DNA from: Sphaerochaeta sp.
GTDB lineage: Bacteria > Spirochaetota > Spirochaetia > Sphaerochaetales > Sphaerochaetaceae
NCBI GenBank assembly: GCA_018399495.1
Contig: JAGYOG010000001.1
Span: forward strand, 1 to 64,000
Direction: 5' to 3'
DNA: 64,000 nucleotides
In this document: piece by piece, positions 54,346 to 62,924 of the stretch
Layout of the letters: the number at the start of each line of letters is the position of its first letter
How positions within the stretch are numbered: the stretch's first letter is position 1
Position numbers and translations under genes: made by a program
Notes under the pieces: generated by a model
Database searches by the model: none
What the model was told of the DNA's origin: nothing
Seen by the model: only the letters and a program-made list of their open reading frames with translations

Positions 54346-55113
54346 TCATTCTTGTGACAAGGTCTGGTACTTGTTTGCCATAACCCTGAAATCGGCAAGT
54401 GTACAAAGTGTTGCCAAGGAGGCATACAGTACTTGCCTCTCTTGTGGGGTCATCTCAACCTGTTCGTACTCCTGGGCAAGAGCGACCAAAGTCTGTGCCC
54501 ATGCCTCTGAAGGTTGTTGAGATGCAACGGTAGCAAACAGATACACTACCTGTCCATGCTCGAGTTCACCGAGGGCATCCCGTACCTTCTCAAGAGGAGC
54601 TTCAGCTTCTAGAAGTAAACGTGCATATTCCTTACCATCCAACTGTTCCCTTAGATAGGTTGTAAACACCAATCCTGCTTTCTGAGTACGACCTAGTACC
54701 ATTAGTGCCTGATAATAAGTACTGGCCCCTTGGGTTCCTAGCGCTCCCATCTTATCCAAGATTTGTGCTTGCTCTACAACCAGCTCTGCATTGCCTGTAC
54801 GATCTCCCACGATAAGCATCAAGTTCCGGGCCGCTATACCGGCTCCTGACTCTCCTACCATCTCCTGGTAGAGTTCGAGACTCTGCAATGCCAAGCAGGC
54901 ATCTCCTCTCTCAGCTTGGGCAAGTGCCAGATAGTAAAGGCTTCCACTACGATACGTTTCGCTGAAATCATCCTTCGCAGCGCGGTGCAAAGCATCCCAA
55001 TCCCCCCTCTGAGCAAGTTCTTGTAAAGAGGAAGTACCTTTTGTACAGGAGGAAACCAGCAAAACGAAAAAACAGGAGAACAGAAGGAGCATCCACCATA
55101 GTGTTTTCTTCAT
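54346..55113 (-). CDS. Lipoprotein with TPR-like repeats
   Basis: A 255-residue protein with a lipoprotein signal peptide ending LLVSSC (lipid-modified Cys near residue 23) and helical TPR-like repeats (for example ALAQAERGDACLALQSLELY). It would be anchored in an envelope membrane. The gene lies 22 bases upstream of the radical SAM gene and directly downstream of the RNase P RNA. I do not recognise a specific family. Confidence 0.72.
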   Translation of the reverse strand: MKKTLWWMLLLFSCFFVLLVSSCTKGTSSLQELAQRGDWDALHRAAKDDFSETYRSGSLYYLALAQAERGDACLALQSLELYQEMVGESGAGIAARNLMLIVGDRTGNAELVVEQAQILDKMGALGTQGASTYYQALMVLGRTQKAGLVFTTYLREQLDGKEYARLLLEAEAPLEKVRDALGELEHGQVVYLFATVASQQPSEAWAQTLVALAQEYEQVEMTPQERQVLYASLATLCTLADFRVMANKYQTLSQE

Positions 55114-55140
55114 CTTCTGTTCTCCTGTCTACCATAAAAC

Positions 55141-55473
55141 AAGGCAGGCAATAAGCCGGGTTCTGTTTGTGATGATCATCTATCCAAGGACCTTGTTACC
55201 AAGGCCCTTCAGCAACCGACCCGCAGGATAAGGACGAACAACCCACCTGCTGCTTGGTTTTGCTCCTGACGAGGCTTACCCTGCCACCCCTGTTGCCAGT
55301 GGTGCGGTGGGCTTTTACCCCACCATTTCACCCTTACCGGTAAACCGGCGGTATTTTTTCTGTGGTGCTCTCTATAGCGTTACCGCTCCCGGGTGTTACC
55401 CGGCGTCATGTCCTATGGAGCCCGGACTTTCCTCAAGCGGCCATCGGCCGCCCGCGATCATCTTGCCTACCTT
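55141..55473 (-). ncRNA. rnpB: RNase P RNA, class A
   Basis: About 333 bases. The 5' end pairs with the 3' end as helix P1 (AAGGTAGGCAA with TTGCCTGCCTT). The universally conserved 5' block GAGGAAAGTCCGGGCTCC and the matching 3' block ACAGAACCCGGCTTA (helix P4) are both present, with the usual core segments between. This RNA is the catalytic part of the enzyme that makes tRNA 5' ends. It starts 8 bases after the stop of the zinc-ribbon gene, so it may be co-transcribed or have a promoter inside that gene. The exact ends are estimated. Confidence 0.93.
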
Positions 55474-55481
55474 GAAAAAAC

Positions 55482-56303
55482 CTAAAGTAAATCGTCGAAT
55501 TCACTACTATCGACAAAGTCAGAAAGCCCGCCATCCTCGATACTAACATCTTCAACATGTTTACGGAACTTCTCGTCCGCACCTTCGTCTTCCTCGTAAA
55601 AGAGAATACGGCTGCAATACGGGCAGAACTCAATCTGCTTTGCTTGTCGAACCTCATTTACAAACTGATTAGGAAGCACAATATGGCATCCTTGGCATAC
55701 CATTCCATGAATGGGAACAATACCCTTGCCCTTCTTGTTTTTCACAATATTGCCAAACTTGTTGTAGAGATCCTCATCAATATCTCCACCAATATAACTG
55801 AGACACTTTTTCTTGAGTGCCTCAAGCTGCTTTCGCTTATCAGCAAGCAGAGCTTCAATCTTGCTTGCCTCGCTATCAACTTCCTTCTTCTGAAGCGTCA
55901 TCAATTGTTCCTTCTCGGTAAGGCGGTCACTGTATTCATTGACTTGCTTCTCTTTAACATGCAACTGCTTGAGTAGGCTTTGTTCTTTGGAAGCAGCGTC
56001 TTTGATCTCCTTTTCCAACGCCTCAAATTCACGCTGGGTACTGATCAACTCCATCTGCTTCTCAGAGTTCTCACGAGCCAATACTGCATCATCATACTGA
56101 ATATGAAGGCTTTTCAAATCATTCTTTGCAGCTTCACTTCTTGTATGTTCCTCAATATATTCAAGGTTGATTTTGTCGAGCAACTCCTGCTTGACCTTCA
56201 AATCCCTTGGCAACTTGACAATCTCATCCTCAAGTGCAAATCGTTCACTAAGGTCATCTTGCAGCTGGTTGAGTCGTGCAAATACTTCTGCTTCTTCCAT
56301 CAT
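55482..56303 (-). CDS. Coiled-coil protein with C4-type zinc ribbon (CdsZ/CT398-like)
   Basis: A 273-residue protein: a long coiled coil (about residues 5-165) followed by a zinc ribbon with CQGCH and CPYC pairs near residues 202 and 227, and an acidic tail. Family members are reported to bind RNA polymerase sigma-54-related or secretion components in chlamydiae; their role elsewhere is unknown. Two ATG codons in a row; the second (56300) has better spacing from AGGGAG. It lies 16 bases after rpoD, and rnpB follows immediately. Confidence 0.83.
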   Translation of the reverse strand: MMEEAEVFARLNQLQDDLSERFALEDEIVKLPRDLKVKQELLDKINLEYIEEHTRSEAAKNDLKSLHIQYDDAVLARENSEKQMELISTQREFEALEKEIKDAASKEQSLLKQLHVKEKQVNEYSDRLTEKEQLMTLQKKEVDSEASKIEALLADKRKQLEALKKKCLSYIGGDIDEDLYNKFGNIVKNKKGKGIVPIHGMVCQGCHIVLPNQFVNEVRQAKQIEFCPYCSRILFYEEDEGADEKFRKHVEDVSIEDGGLSDFVDSSEFDDLL

Positions 56304-56319
56304 CTTCTCCCTGTATCTC

Positions 56320-58371
56320 TCAAATGAAATCCTTCAATTTCCTACTTCGCTTGGGATGTCTGAGCCTTCTCAAAGCTTTGGCTTCAATCTGGCGGATACG
56401 TTCCCTTGTCACCTCAAAATACAACCCAACTTCCTCGAGTGTCAATGAATAACCATCATCGAGACCGAATCTCATTTTCAGCACTTCCTGTTCCCTTGCG
56501 GGCAGTGTTGCCAAAACGTCCTTCAACTGTTCCTGTAGGAGCGCATACGCAGTCTGCGTGGCTGGATTCTCTACTTCCTTGTCCTCAATGAAATCACTGA
56601 GCAAGGAGTCTTCCTCCTCGCCTACCGGAGTCTCAAGGCTGATAGGTTCACGTGCAACGTTCTTTACTGCCTTGACCTTGAGTTCCGTCCATCCAAGCTT
56701 CTCTGCCACTTCCTCATCAGTTGGTTCACGACCCAAGGATTGCATGAGCATCCTCGATTCACGTACCACCTTATTAATCTGCTCAATCATATGTACAGGA
56801 ACCCTGATGGTCCGAGCTTGATCACTGATTGAACGTGTAATAGCTTGGCGAATCCACCACGTCGCATACGTTGAAAACTTGAACCCCTTCCGGTATTCAA
56901 ACTTTTCAACAGCTTTAATCAATCCTATATTGCCTTCTTGGACCAAATCAAAGAAATGCAATCCACGATTGGTATACTTCTTTGCAATAGAGACTACCAA
57001 ACGTAAATTAGCCCTAATCAGCCGGTCCTTTGCATCCTTCATCATCTTCTGACCATATTTTATCTTGGTTGAGTGAACCAGGATGTTCTCACAGGTGTCC
57101 TCAAACTGATACTCTATCTGTTTCAGGTCCTTCTCAGTGAGTTGCAATTCCCTAATCAAATCCTTGATTGTATCGCTGCTTAAATGAAGTTCTTCTTCAA
57201 TGATGGCACTCTTGCCTTGGGTAGCAAGATCCCTGCCAAGCTGACGAAGTTCCTTAGGATTGGTTATATGCAACTTGTTTTCCAGCTGTTGCTTTTTCTC
57301 TCTATAGGAACGTATTCTGTTCTCAGCATCAATGAAGTCATGAGTAAAAGAGGTAATCTCTTCAGGCTGTAAATCAATCTTTCCAAGCTTCTTAAGCAGG
57401 GTTTTCCTCGATTTTAGGAGTGCTTCATCACGCAAGACATCCTCACCTGTGCTGATCATCTGCTCCTTCTTGCCCATGTAGTTCTTTAATCCAGCCTGAA
57501 CTTCCTTCAAGGGTTCCTTGTAAGACTGAGTGAAACGCTTCTGGACAGTAACCAACTCTTTATAGTCCTTCGCGTTGTACTCTTCTTCCTGTCCCTCGAT
57601 TTTCATGTTTAAAGTCTTGAAGATTTCATAGAACCTGGTAATCATTACACCACTTTCCTGGATGACCTCCTTGATAATCAAGGCACCATCTTCCATCTTC
57701 TTGCTCAGTTCAACCTCTTGCTCAGCAGTCAGAAGGTTCTCCCTTCCAATCTCTCTAAGGTACAACCGTATAGGATCATCCCCACTGGCATCGCTTTTGT
57801 CGGTACCAAGGATTGTGTTATGCCTACCATGATCAGGATCCCCATCGCGCTCTTCCAGACTTGAAATATCAACAAACCGTTCACCACTACCCACCGAATC
57901 ATCATCGGTACTTATAGCGGTCCAGTCACTCTTTATAGAATCATCTTCCTCTTCATCTTCATCGAGCACATCATCATCGTCTGCATCTGAGTCTGAGTTG
58001 GGCTTTACCTTTTTCTTTGGTTTTTCATCATCATCCTTGTCATGTTCATCAGGAAACTCTTCAATCAAATCATCAACGATGAGGCTTTCATCATCTTCAA
58101 GAATGTCATTTGGCTCATCATCGAGGTCGTCAGTATCGATTTCATCAGGAGTCGGACCATCTGGAAAAACACCAGCAACATGGGAATCATCACTCTCCGT
58201 GACGTCAATTTCCAGTTCACTGAGCGTTTGCATGATTTCATCAACAGCCTCATCCGTGGCATGTTTCGGCCCGAGTGCATTGCGTATCTCGTCCTTTGTT
58301 ACCTGTCCGGTCTCTGCTGAGCGCGCTACCATATCCTTGAGAATGGTCTGCGAAATGGTTTCATCAAGCAT
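56320..58371 (-). CDS. rpoD: RNA polymerase primary sigma factor RpoD
   Basis: A 683-residue sigma-70. Region 1.1 is followed by a strongly acidic stretch (about residues 70-150, dominated by Asp and Glu). Region 1.2 ([12 protein letters not shown]), region 2 ([32 protein letters not shown]), region 3 and region 4 ([20 protein letters not shown]) are intact. Its vegetative promoters are visible at 16998, 60805, 60890 and 61104. It lies 24 bases after dnaG, in the classical dnaG-rpoD macromolecular-synthesis order without rpsU. Confidence 0.95.
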   Translation of the reverse strand: MLDETISQTILKDMVARSAETGQVTKDEIRNALGPKHATDEAVDEIMQTLSELEIDVTESDDSHVAGVFPDGPTPDEIDTDDLDDEPNDILEDDESLIVDDLIEEFPDEHDKDDDEKPKKKVKPNSDSDADDDDVLDEDEEEDDSIKSDWTAISTDDDSVGSGERFVDISSLEERDGDPDHGRHNTILGTDKSDASGDDPIRLYLREIGRENLLTAEQEVELSKKMEDGALIIKEVIQESGVMITRFYEIFKTLNMKIEGQEEEYNAKDYKELVTVQKRFTQSYKEPLKEVQAGLKNYMGKKEQMISTGEDVLRDEALLKSRKTLLKKLGKIDLQPEEITSFTHDFIDAENRIRSYREKKQQLENKLHITNPKELRQLGRDLATQGKSAIIEEELHLSSDTIKDLIRELQLTEKDLKQIEYQFEDTCENILVHSTKIKYGQKMMKDAKDRLIRANLRLVVSIAKKYTNRGLHFFDLVQEGNIGLIKAVEKFEYRKGFKFSTYATWWIRQAITRSISDQARTIRVPVHMIEQINKVVRESRMLMQSLGREPTDEEVAEKLGWTELKVKAVKNVAREPISLETPVGEEEDSLLSDFIEDKEVENPATQTAYALLQEQLKDVLATLPAREQEVLKMRFGLDDGYSLTLEEVGLYFEVTRERIRQIEAKALRRLRHPKRSRKLKDFI

Positions 58372-58395
58372 CTGTATTTCTTACCTACCCTGTGT

Positions 58396-60192
58396 TTACA
58401 TCTCCTGTCCAAGAGTACGCTTGAGCTGTGCTATCTTAGCATCAATCTCAGTCTTCTCTCGAAGCAGTTCCTCGATCCCTTCATCCTCAGTTCCATCCTG
58501 AAGACTAATATCCAAAAGTCGTTTATTGCTCAAACGACGATTCTCATACGTTCGCAACTGAATACGATTCACTGCTTCATTAAGGACCTCTATTGGTGCC
58601 AGTCGAAACTCCTCCATTGCGAAGGACGATGCTACGTCACTTCGTAACTGTGGGTCTTCTATCATCTGCAGAATGTACTCATCGTGCTTTCCTACGTCTT
58701 CCCGAGCAGCCTCCTCCAATACATCATAGAGAGCTTCTGCCGCACTGTCTTCCAAATCTTCGACAGCTAATTTGTATCGTGCTTGTAGATACAAATCCCT
58801 ATTGTTGACCAAAGTCAGCATTGCATATAAATCAACAGAAATGGTCGCTGGATTCAGCGCCCGAATCTGTCTCTCCTCATTTCTAACAGCCGGTTTCTCA
58901 ACAACCCGCTCCTTTCGTGAATAGTCGTCAAGAATTGACGCTTCGTCAACATTTAATATCGAAGCCAGCGTTTTTATTAAATCTTGCTTCTCAATTGACG
59001 ACTGTGTGACGTCCAAATATGGCCGAACCGCATGAAATACAGAGGTTTTGCCTTTGGGCGTCAGTGTATCATACTGGTTTACCGCATTGTTTACAAGATA
59101 ATGAAACCCTTGAACTGCATGTTGCAGCTCATTTTGCAAAGCTTCTTCACCTTTTTCCTGTATTAATTCTGAGGCGTCCTTTGCACTTTTAAGTGTAAGA
59201 ACAGAATTATCCATACCATAATCCTGAGCAATTACCAATGCTTTCTGTGCTGCACTTTGTCCCGCTCGGTCACTATCAAATAGAATTTGTACCGAGGTAC
59301 AGTACCTTCTGAGCAACTTTCCCTGATCCTCGGTGAAGGAAGTACCCAAGGGTGCCATTGCATTGGTAAAACCACCCTGATGTAGGGCAACCACATCAAA
59401 ATTCCCCTCACACAATATTGCTTTCTGACTCTTCTTGATGGTATCAATCGCCTCATATAAGCCAAAAAGATTGTGCTTCTTGCTGTAGATCAATGTCTCG
59501 GGGGTATTGATGTACTTTGCTTTGGAGGTGCCCGAGAGATCCCTCCCACCAAAAGCTACTGTCTTGCCCTGCCAGTTGCGAATGGGGAACATCAATCGGT
59601 CCCGAAAAAGTGGGAACTTTGGATTGTTCTGACTGAAAAGACCACTTTGCTTGAGTAGATCATCACTATAGTGGTGCTTACGGAGAAATGCATAGAGCCA
59701 ATGCCCATCGGAGGGTGCATAGCCGAGATTGAACCGCTCCCACATCGCTTCACTGACGTTACGTTCTCTTAGATAGGAACGGGCTTTTTCAGCTTGTTTG
59801 GAGTTCACCAAAAGGTAGTGGAATGATCCTGCAATCTTGTCGTACAACTCAAACAAAGTCTCTTTCAGATCACGATTGCTGCGGTCCTCTTCAGTCTCAT
59901 CAGCCAGCTCAATGTTTGCCCTTCTTGCCAGCATTTTTACAGATTCGACAAAGCTCACCTTCTCCATCTCCATGAGGAAGTCGAACATCGAGCCGCCTTT
60001 TTTACAACTGAAACAGTAGTAGAAGCCTTGTTCATCGACTACGGAAAAGGACGGAGTTTTCTCTTGATGGAAGGGACAGAGGCCCCAAAGCCTTCCTCCT
60101 CTGGCACTCAGGGTTACATAGTCGGAGACAACCTCACTGAGTGGGATTCGTGCCTTGATCTGTTCAAGTACCGATTCCGATATCTTTGCCAT
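58396..60192 (-). CDS. dnaG: DNA primase DnaG
   Basis: A 598-residue primase making RNA primers for replication. The N-terminal zinc domain (CPFHQEKTPSFSV ... FYCFSCKKGG, residues about 38-66), the polymerase core with Toprim motifs (CEGNFDVVALHQGG, LFDSDRAGQSAA) and a C-terminal DnaB-interacting region are visible. The ATG follows TAGGAAAC. It starts eight bases after the YkgJ-type gene, and rpoD follows. Confidence 0.95.
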   Translation of the reverse strand: MAKISESVLEQIKARIPLSEVVSDYVTLSARGGRLWGLCPFHQEKTPSFSVVDEQGFYYCFSCKKGGSMFDFLMEMEKVSFVESVKMLARRANIELADETEEDRSNRDLKETLFELYDKIAGSFHYLLVNSKQAEKARSYLRERNVSEAMWERFNLGYAPSDGHWLYAFLRKHHYSDDLLKQSGLFSQNNPKFPLFRDRLMFPIRNWQGKTVAFGGRDLSGTSKAKYINTPETLIYSKKHNLFGLYEAIDTIKKSQKAILCEGNFDVVALHQGGFTNAMAPLGTSFTEDQGKLLRRYCTSVQILFDSDRAGQSAAQKALVIAQDYGMDNSVLTLKSAKDASELIQEKGEEALQNELQHAVQGFHYLVNNAVNQYDTLTPKGKTSVFHAVRPYLDVTQSSIEKQDLIKTLASILNVDEASILDDYSRKERVVEKPAVRNEERQIRALNPATISVDLYAMLTLVNNRDLYLQARYKLAVEDLEDSAAEALYDVLEEAAREDVGKHDEYILQMIEDPQLRSDVASSFAMEEFRLAPIEVLNEAVNRIQLRTYENRRLSNKRLLDISLQDGTEDEGIEELLREKTEIDAKIAQLKRTLGQEM

Positions 60193-60200
60193 CGCGTTTC

Positions 60201-60641
60201 CTAATCCCGTATGATCGGGGTTTGTTGAAGATCTATCCTTAGAAGTTCGTCAATCTCCTCTTTAGTATAGAGTCTCCCCTTTCCGATTCCCGGACATGAC
60301 TTTTTTTCTTCTTCCCAACGATCCTCACTCTCCAAAACACTCATCCAGAACGGATAGGTCCTACACTGTCTGGGCCGCGCTTCATACACAGAACACCCCA
60401 TCTCGTTTAAAAAAATACAATCGTAGTTCTTCTTTTCCTTCAAGCTAATCAGGGAGAAGGCACCCATATCGATAATTCGGCAATAGGTTTCAATGAATGC
60501 TTGTTCATCCATCTCGGTATGGGCGCAAAGTCGGTCCAAATCTTGTTGCGAGAGAAATACATATCCCGGTTCACAGCTGCAACAATAGCGACAACCTTCT
60601 ACACAAGAAAACCGTAAGCCATTCTCATAGAAGCAACTCAT
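60201..60641 (-). CDS. YkgJ-family Cys-rich (zinc/iron-chelating) protein
   Basis: A 146-residue protein with the family Cys pattern: CVEGCRYCCSC near the N-terminus and CSVYEARPRQCRTYPFW later. The Cys set should bind zinc or an iron-sulphur cluster. The function is unknown. I chose the ATG at 60641, five bases after AAGGGG; GTG at 60647 and TTG at 60644 are possible. It lies between the tRNA-Tyr gene and dnaG, and its start is just past the tRNA terminator. Confidence 0.83.
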   Translation of the reverse strand: MSCFYENGLRFSCVEGCRYCCSCEPGYVFLSQQDLDRLCAHTEMDEQAFIETYCRIIDMGAFSLISLKEKKNYDCIFLNEMGCSVYEARPRQCRTYPFWMSVLESEDRWEEEKKSCPGIGKGRLYTKEEIDELLRIDLQQTPIIRD

Positions 60642-60669
60642 CAACACCCCTTTTTCACGGTACAGACAG

Positions 60670-60699
60670 GAAAAAGGCCTTCCTCAAAGAAGAAGGCCT
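60670..60699 (-). terminator. Terminator of tRNA-Tyr
   Basis: An 11-bp stem (60689-60699 with 60675-60685, one G-T) with a 3-base loop, followed on the minus strand by five Ts (60675-60671). It lies 5 bases after the tRNA and 23 bases before the YkgJ gene, so that gene needs its own promoter or read-through. Confidence 0.85.
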
Positions 60700-60704
60700 C
60701 CAAG

Positions 60705-60786
<82 letters not shown>

Positions 60787-60804
60787 ATGCCAAAAGACAT
60801 TCGT

Positions 60805-60833
60805 ACATTACAAACTCTGCATTGTTTTGTCAA
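60805..60833 (-). promoter_or_regulatory. Sigma-70 promoter of tRNA-Tyr
   Basis: On the minus strand TTGACA (60833-60828), a 17-base spacer and TAATGT (60810-60805), with transcription starting near 60798, about 12 bases before the tRNA. Confidence 0.78.
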
Positions 60834-60889
60834 CCTGCTTGGGTAAAATTCTTGATTTCTCCCATTGTAAGGCCTTTTTGTCTTACTTC

Positions 60890-60918
60890 TTGACAGATTG
60901 TTTCTCTATCGATATAGT
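60890..60918 (+). promoter_or_regulatory. Sigma-70 promoter of tRNA-Thr
   Basis: TTGACA at 60890-60895, a 17-base spacer, TATAGT at 60913-60918. Transcription should start near 60925, seven bases before the mature tRNA. Confidence 0.82.
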
Positions 60919-60931
60919 GCACAGAGTCAAA

Positions 60932-61003
60932 GCCGACTTAGCTCAGCGGTAGAGCACGTGACTTGTAATCTCGGGGTCGTCAGTTCAATCCTGACAGTCG
61001 GCT
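60932..61003 (+). tRNA. tRNA-Thr (UGU)
   Basis: A 72-base tRNA: acceptor GCCGACT pairs with AGTCGGC, D stem GCTC-GAGC, anticodon loop CTTGTAA with anticodon TGT, and T arm GTCAG-TTCAATC-CTGAC. The third pair of the anticodon stem (CGTGA with TCTCG) is a T-T mismatch. CCA is not encoded. Discriminator base T. Confidence 0.92.
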
Positions 61004-61009
61004 CACATG

Positions 61010-61041
61010 GAGGCATACCACTATGGTGTGCCTCTTTTTTT
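61010..61041 (+). terminator. Terminator of tRNA-Thr
   Basis: A 10-bp stem (61010-61019 with 61025-61034, one T-G) and 5-base loop, followed by seven Ts, six bases after the tRNA. A strong intrinsic terminator. Confidence 0.9.
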
Positions 61042-61103
61042 CTTACAATAAACACTACAGACAACCCTACCCAGTAAATTAGGTTCAGACCTACTCTGAT
61101 ATC

Positions 61104-61132
61104 TTGCAATAAATAGAAATACTTGTTATAGA
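61104..61132 (+). promoter_or_regulatory. Sigma-70 promoter of rpsD
   Basis: TTGCAA at 61104-61109, a 17-base spacer, TATAGA at 61127-61132. Transcription near 61139 would leave a leader of about 50 bases before the rpsD start. Nothing else is seen between the tRNA terminator and rpsD. Confidence 0.68.
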
Positions 61133-61187
61133 TAGTTTTGTTAGCCTTGGCTAATAAATTAATACGATCAGGTGGTATTTATACACT

Positions 61188-61778
61188 ATGGCAATATCGA
61201 GAACTCCTGTTTTCAAGAGATGCAATTATTTAGGGATCGATCCCTTGGTGTTGGGATATTCCCATAAACCAAGCATTCGAAAAGCAAAGACTATAAGACG
61301 ACGCAAGCAAAGCGTGTACGCACGTCAACTCATAGAGAAACAAAAACTTCGGTTTATCTATGGTGTATTGGAAAAACAATTCAGGCCCATTTATGCAAGA
61401 GCCGAGAAAATCGATGGAATCACCGGAGAAAATCTACTCACCTTGCTCGAGCTCAGATTTGACAATGCAATATTCCGCCTTGGACTCTCAACTACCCGGC
61501 GAGAAGGCAGACAACTGATCAATCATGGTCATCTCATGCTGAACGGGAAGAGAGTGAGAATCCCTTCAGTCACACTGAGGGTCGGGGATGTGATTTCAGT
61601 TCAGGAAAAAAGCATTCAAGCTTTCAGATTACGCAAACTTGTCCAGAACAGGAAAATTCCTGGATGGCTGACGTTTGATGAAGAGAAACTGGAAGCAAAG
61701 GTAGTCACCTTACCAGTGAAAAGCGATATCGATTACGATATTACTGAATCGGCAGTTGTCGAGCTTTACTCCAAATAA
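61188..61778 (+). CDS. rpsD: 30S ribosomal protein S4
   Basis: A 196-residue S4 that nucleates 16S rRNA folding. The S4 RNA-binding domain (LELRFDNAIFRLGLSTTRREGRQLINHGHLMLNGKR compressed here as LELRFDNAIFRLGLSTTRRE) spans about residues 85-150. A possible ribosome site, AGGTGG, is 12 bases before the ATG, which is rather far. It stands alone, outside the usual rpsM-rpsK-rpsD-rpoA cluster, with its own promoter and terminator. In this setting it may autoregulate through its leader. Confidence 0.94.
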   Translation: MAISRTPVFKRCNYLGIDPLVLGYSHKPSIRKAKTIRRRKQSVYARQLIEKQKLRFIYGVLEKQFRPIYARAEKIDGITGENLLTLLELRFDNAIFRLGLSTTRREGRQLINHGHLMLNGKRVRIPSVTLRVGDVISVQEKSIQAFRLRKLVQNRKIPGWLTFDEEKLEAKVVTLPVKSDIDYDITESAVVELYSK

Positions 61779-61788
61779 CATCACAAAA

Positions 61789-61827
61789 GGAGCCGGTTTG
61801 CATGAATACGCCGGCTCCCTTTTTTTC
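61789..61827 (+). terminator. Terminator of rpsD
   Basis: An 8-bp GC-rich stem (61789-61796 with 61811-61818) followed by C and eight Ts, ten bases after the rpsD stop. It may also end transcripts of the convergent LacI gene, whose stop is at 61872. Confidence 0.85.
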
Positions 61828-61871
61828 AAAATACCATATGTGTCCGTCTGTTCACCATCGCATGCTGTTTC

Positions 61872-62924
61872 CTAATCCTTGGTCTCACACTGCCCTGTAG
61901 AACTCTTAATGACGAGATTTGGCTTGAGGATGACATCCGCCCTTCCCTCTCCTCTGCGTCTTGCTTGAAGCTGTTCAAAAGCACTACGTCCCAACAGTTT
62001 TGGATCCTGATGAATACTGCTCAAAGCTGGACGTGTTATGTCACTGAGGTAGGATGCATCGTACCCTATCACAGACACCTGCCTCGGAACATCAATATTT
62101 TGCTCCCTGAGCGCCTGCAGGACTCCAGCAGCAACCGAGTCATTACAGCAAATAATTGCTGTAAAATCGCATAATGAAGAGAGAACGTTCTTGGTCATTG
62201 CATATCCGCTCTCATAGGTATACCCCGTACTGTAGAGCAGTTCCTTCTGTATCTTCAGGTTATATTCGTTCAACGCTTTCTGGTACCCCTTCAAACGGTC
62301 GAGGGAAGAATAGCTGCCCATGAGTCTCCTGTCATGAAAATTGAGAAGGACTGAAGGCTTATCACCCCAGAAACTTGCAAAGAAGGCAATTTGTCGATGC
62401 CCAGCCTTCAAGAGGTACTTGGTTGCCAGGTACCCTCCCAGCTCATTATCATAGTAGATATGACTTGCATAATCGCAGTAATCGTGTCGATAGATGATCA
62501 CGATCGGGGTGGAAATTGCAAACAACGCAGGCAGCAATGACGATGAATTCTCACTGAGTGGGCAGAACAGGATTCCATCCACACCAATCTTGGCAGCCCT
62601 ACGAAGATTCTCTTCTTCCTGGACGGCACTTCCTTCTGAGGAAAGCACCATAAGTGTCTCCCTTTCACGGTTCGCTTGGGCGAGGATTCCTTCAACAACC
62701 AAGGAGAAGAACGTGTTCTCCATACTGGGAACCACCAGTGCAATCATGGCATGGGGACGTTTGGGCTTCTTGGGAATATAACCCAAGGAATGCATCGCCT
62801 CACGTACCCGTTTTGCAGCAGATGGTTCCACACGATTGGCATGGTTCACAACCCTGGAAACCGTAGCAATGGAAACCCCTGCAGCCTTTGCGACATCGGT
62901 AATGGTTATTTTCTTCCTATTCAT
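61872..62924 (-). CDS. LacI-family transcriptional regulator
   Basis: A 350-residue regulator. The helix-turn-helix (ITDVAKAAGVSIATVSRVVN) is at residues 6-25, followed by the hinge and a periplasmic-binding-protein-like sensor domain (about 60-350) that should bind a sugar or nucleoside. The ATG at 62924 follows AGGGAG and overlaps the aroA stop by ATGA. The ligand is unknown, and no sugar transport or catabolic gene lies next to it in the window. Confidence 0.92.
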   Translation of the reverse strand: MNRKKITITDVAKAAGVSIATVSRVVNHANRVEPSAAKRVREAMHSLGYIPKKPKRPHAMIALVVPSMENTFFSLVVEGILAQANRERETLMVLSSEGSAVQEEENLRRAAKIGVDGILFCPLSENSSSLLPALFAISTPIVIIYRHDYCDYASHIYYDNELGGYLATKYLLKAGHRQIAFFASFWGDKPSVLLNFHDRRLMGSYSSLDRLKGYQKALNEYNLKIQKELLYSTGYTYESGYAMTKNVLSSLCDFTAIICCNDSVAAGVLQALREQNIDVPRQVSVIGYDASYLSDITRPALSSIHQDPKLLGRSAFEQLQARRRGEGRADVILKPNLVIKSSTGQCETKD

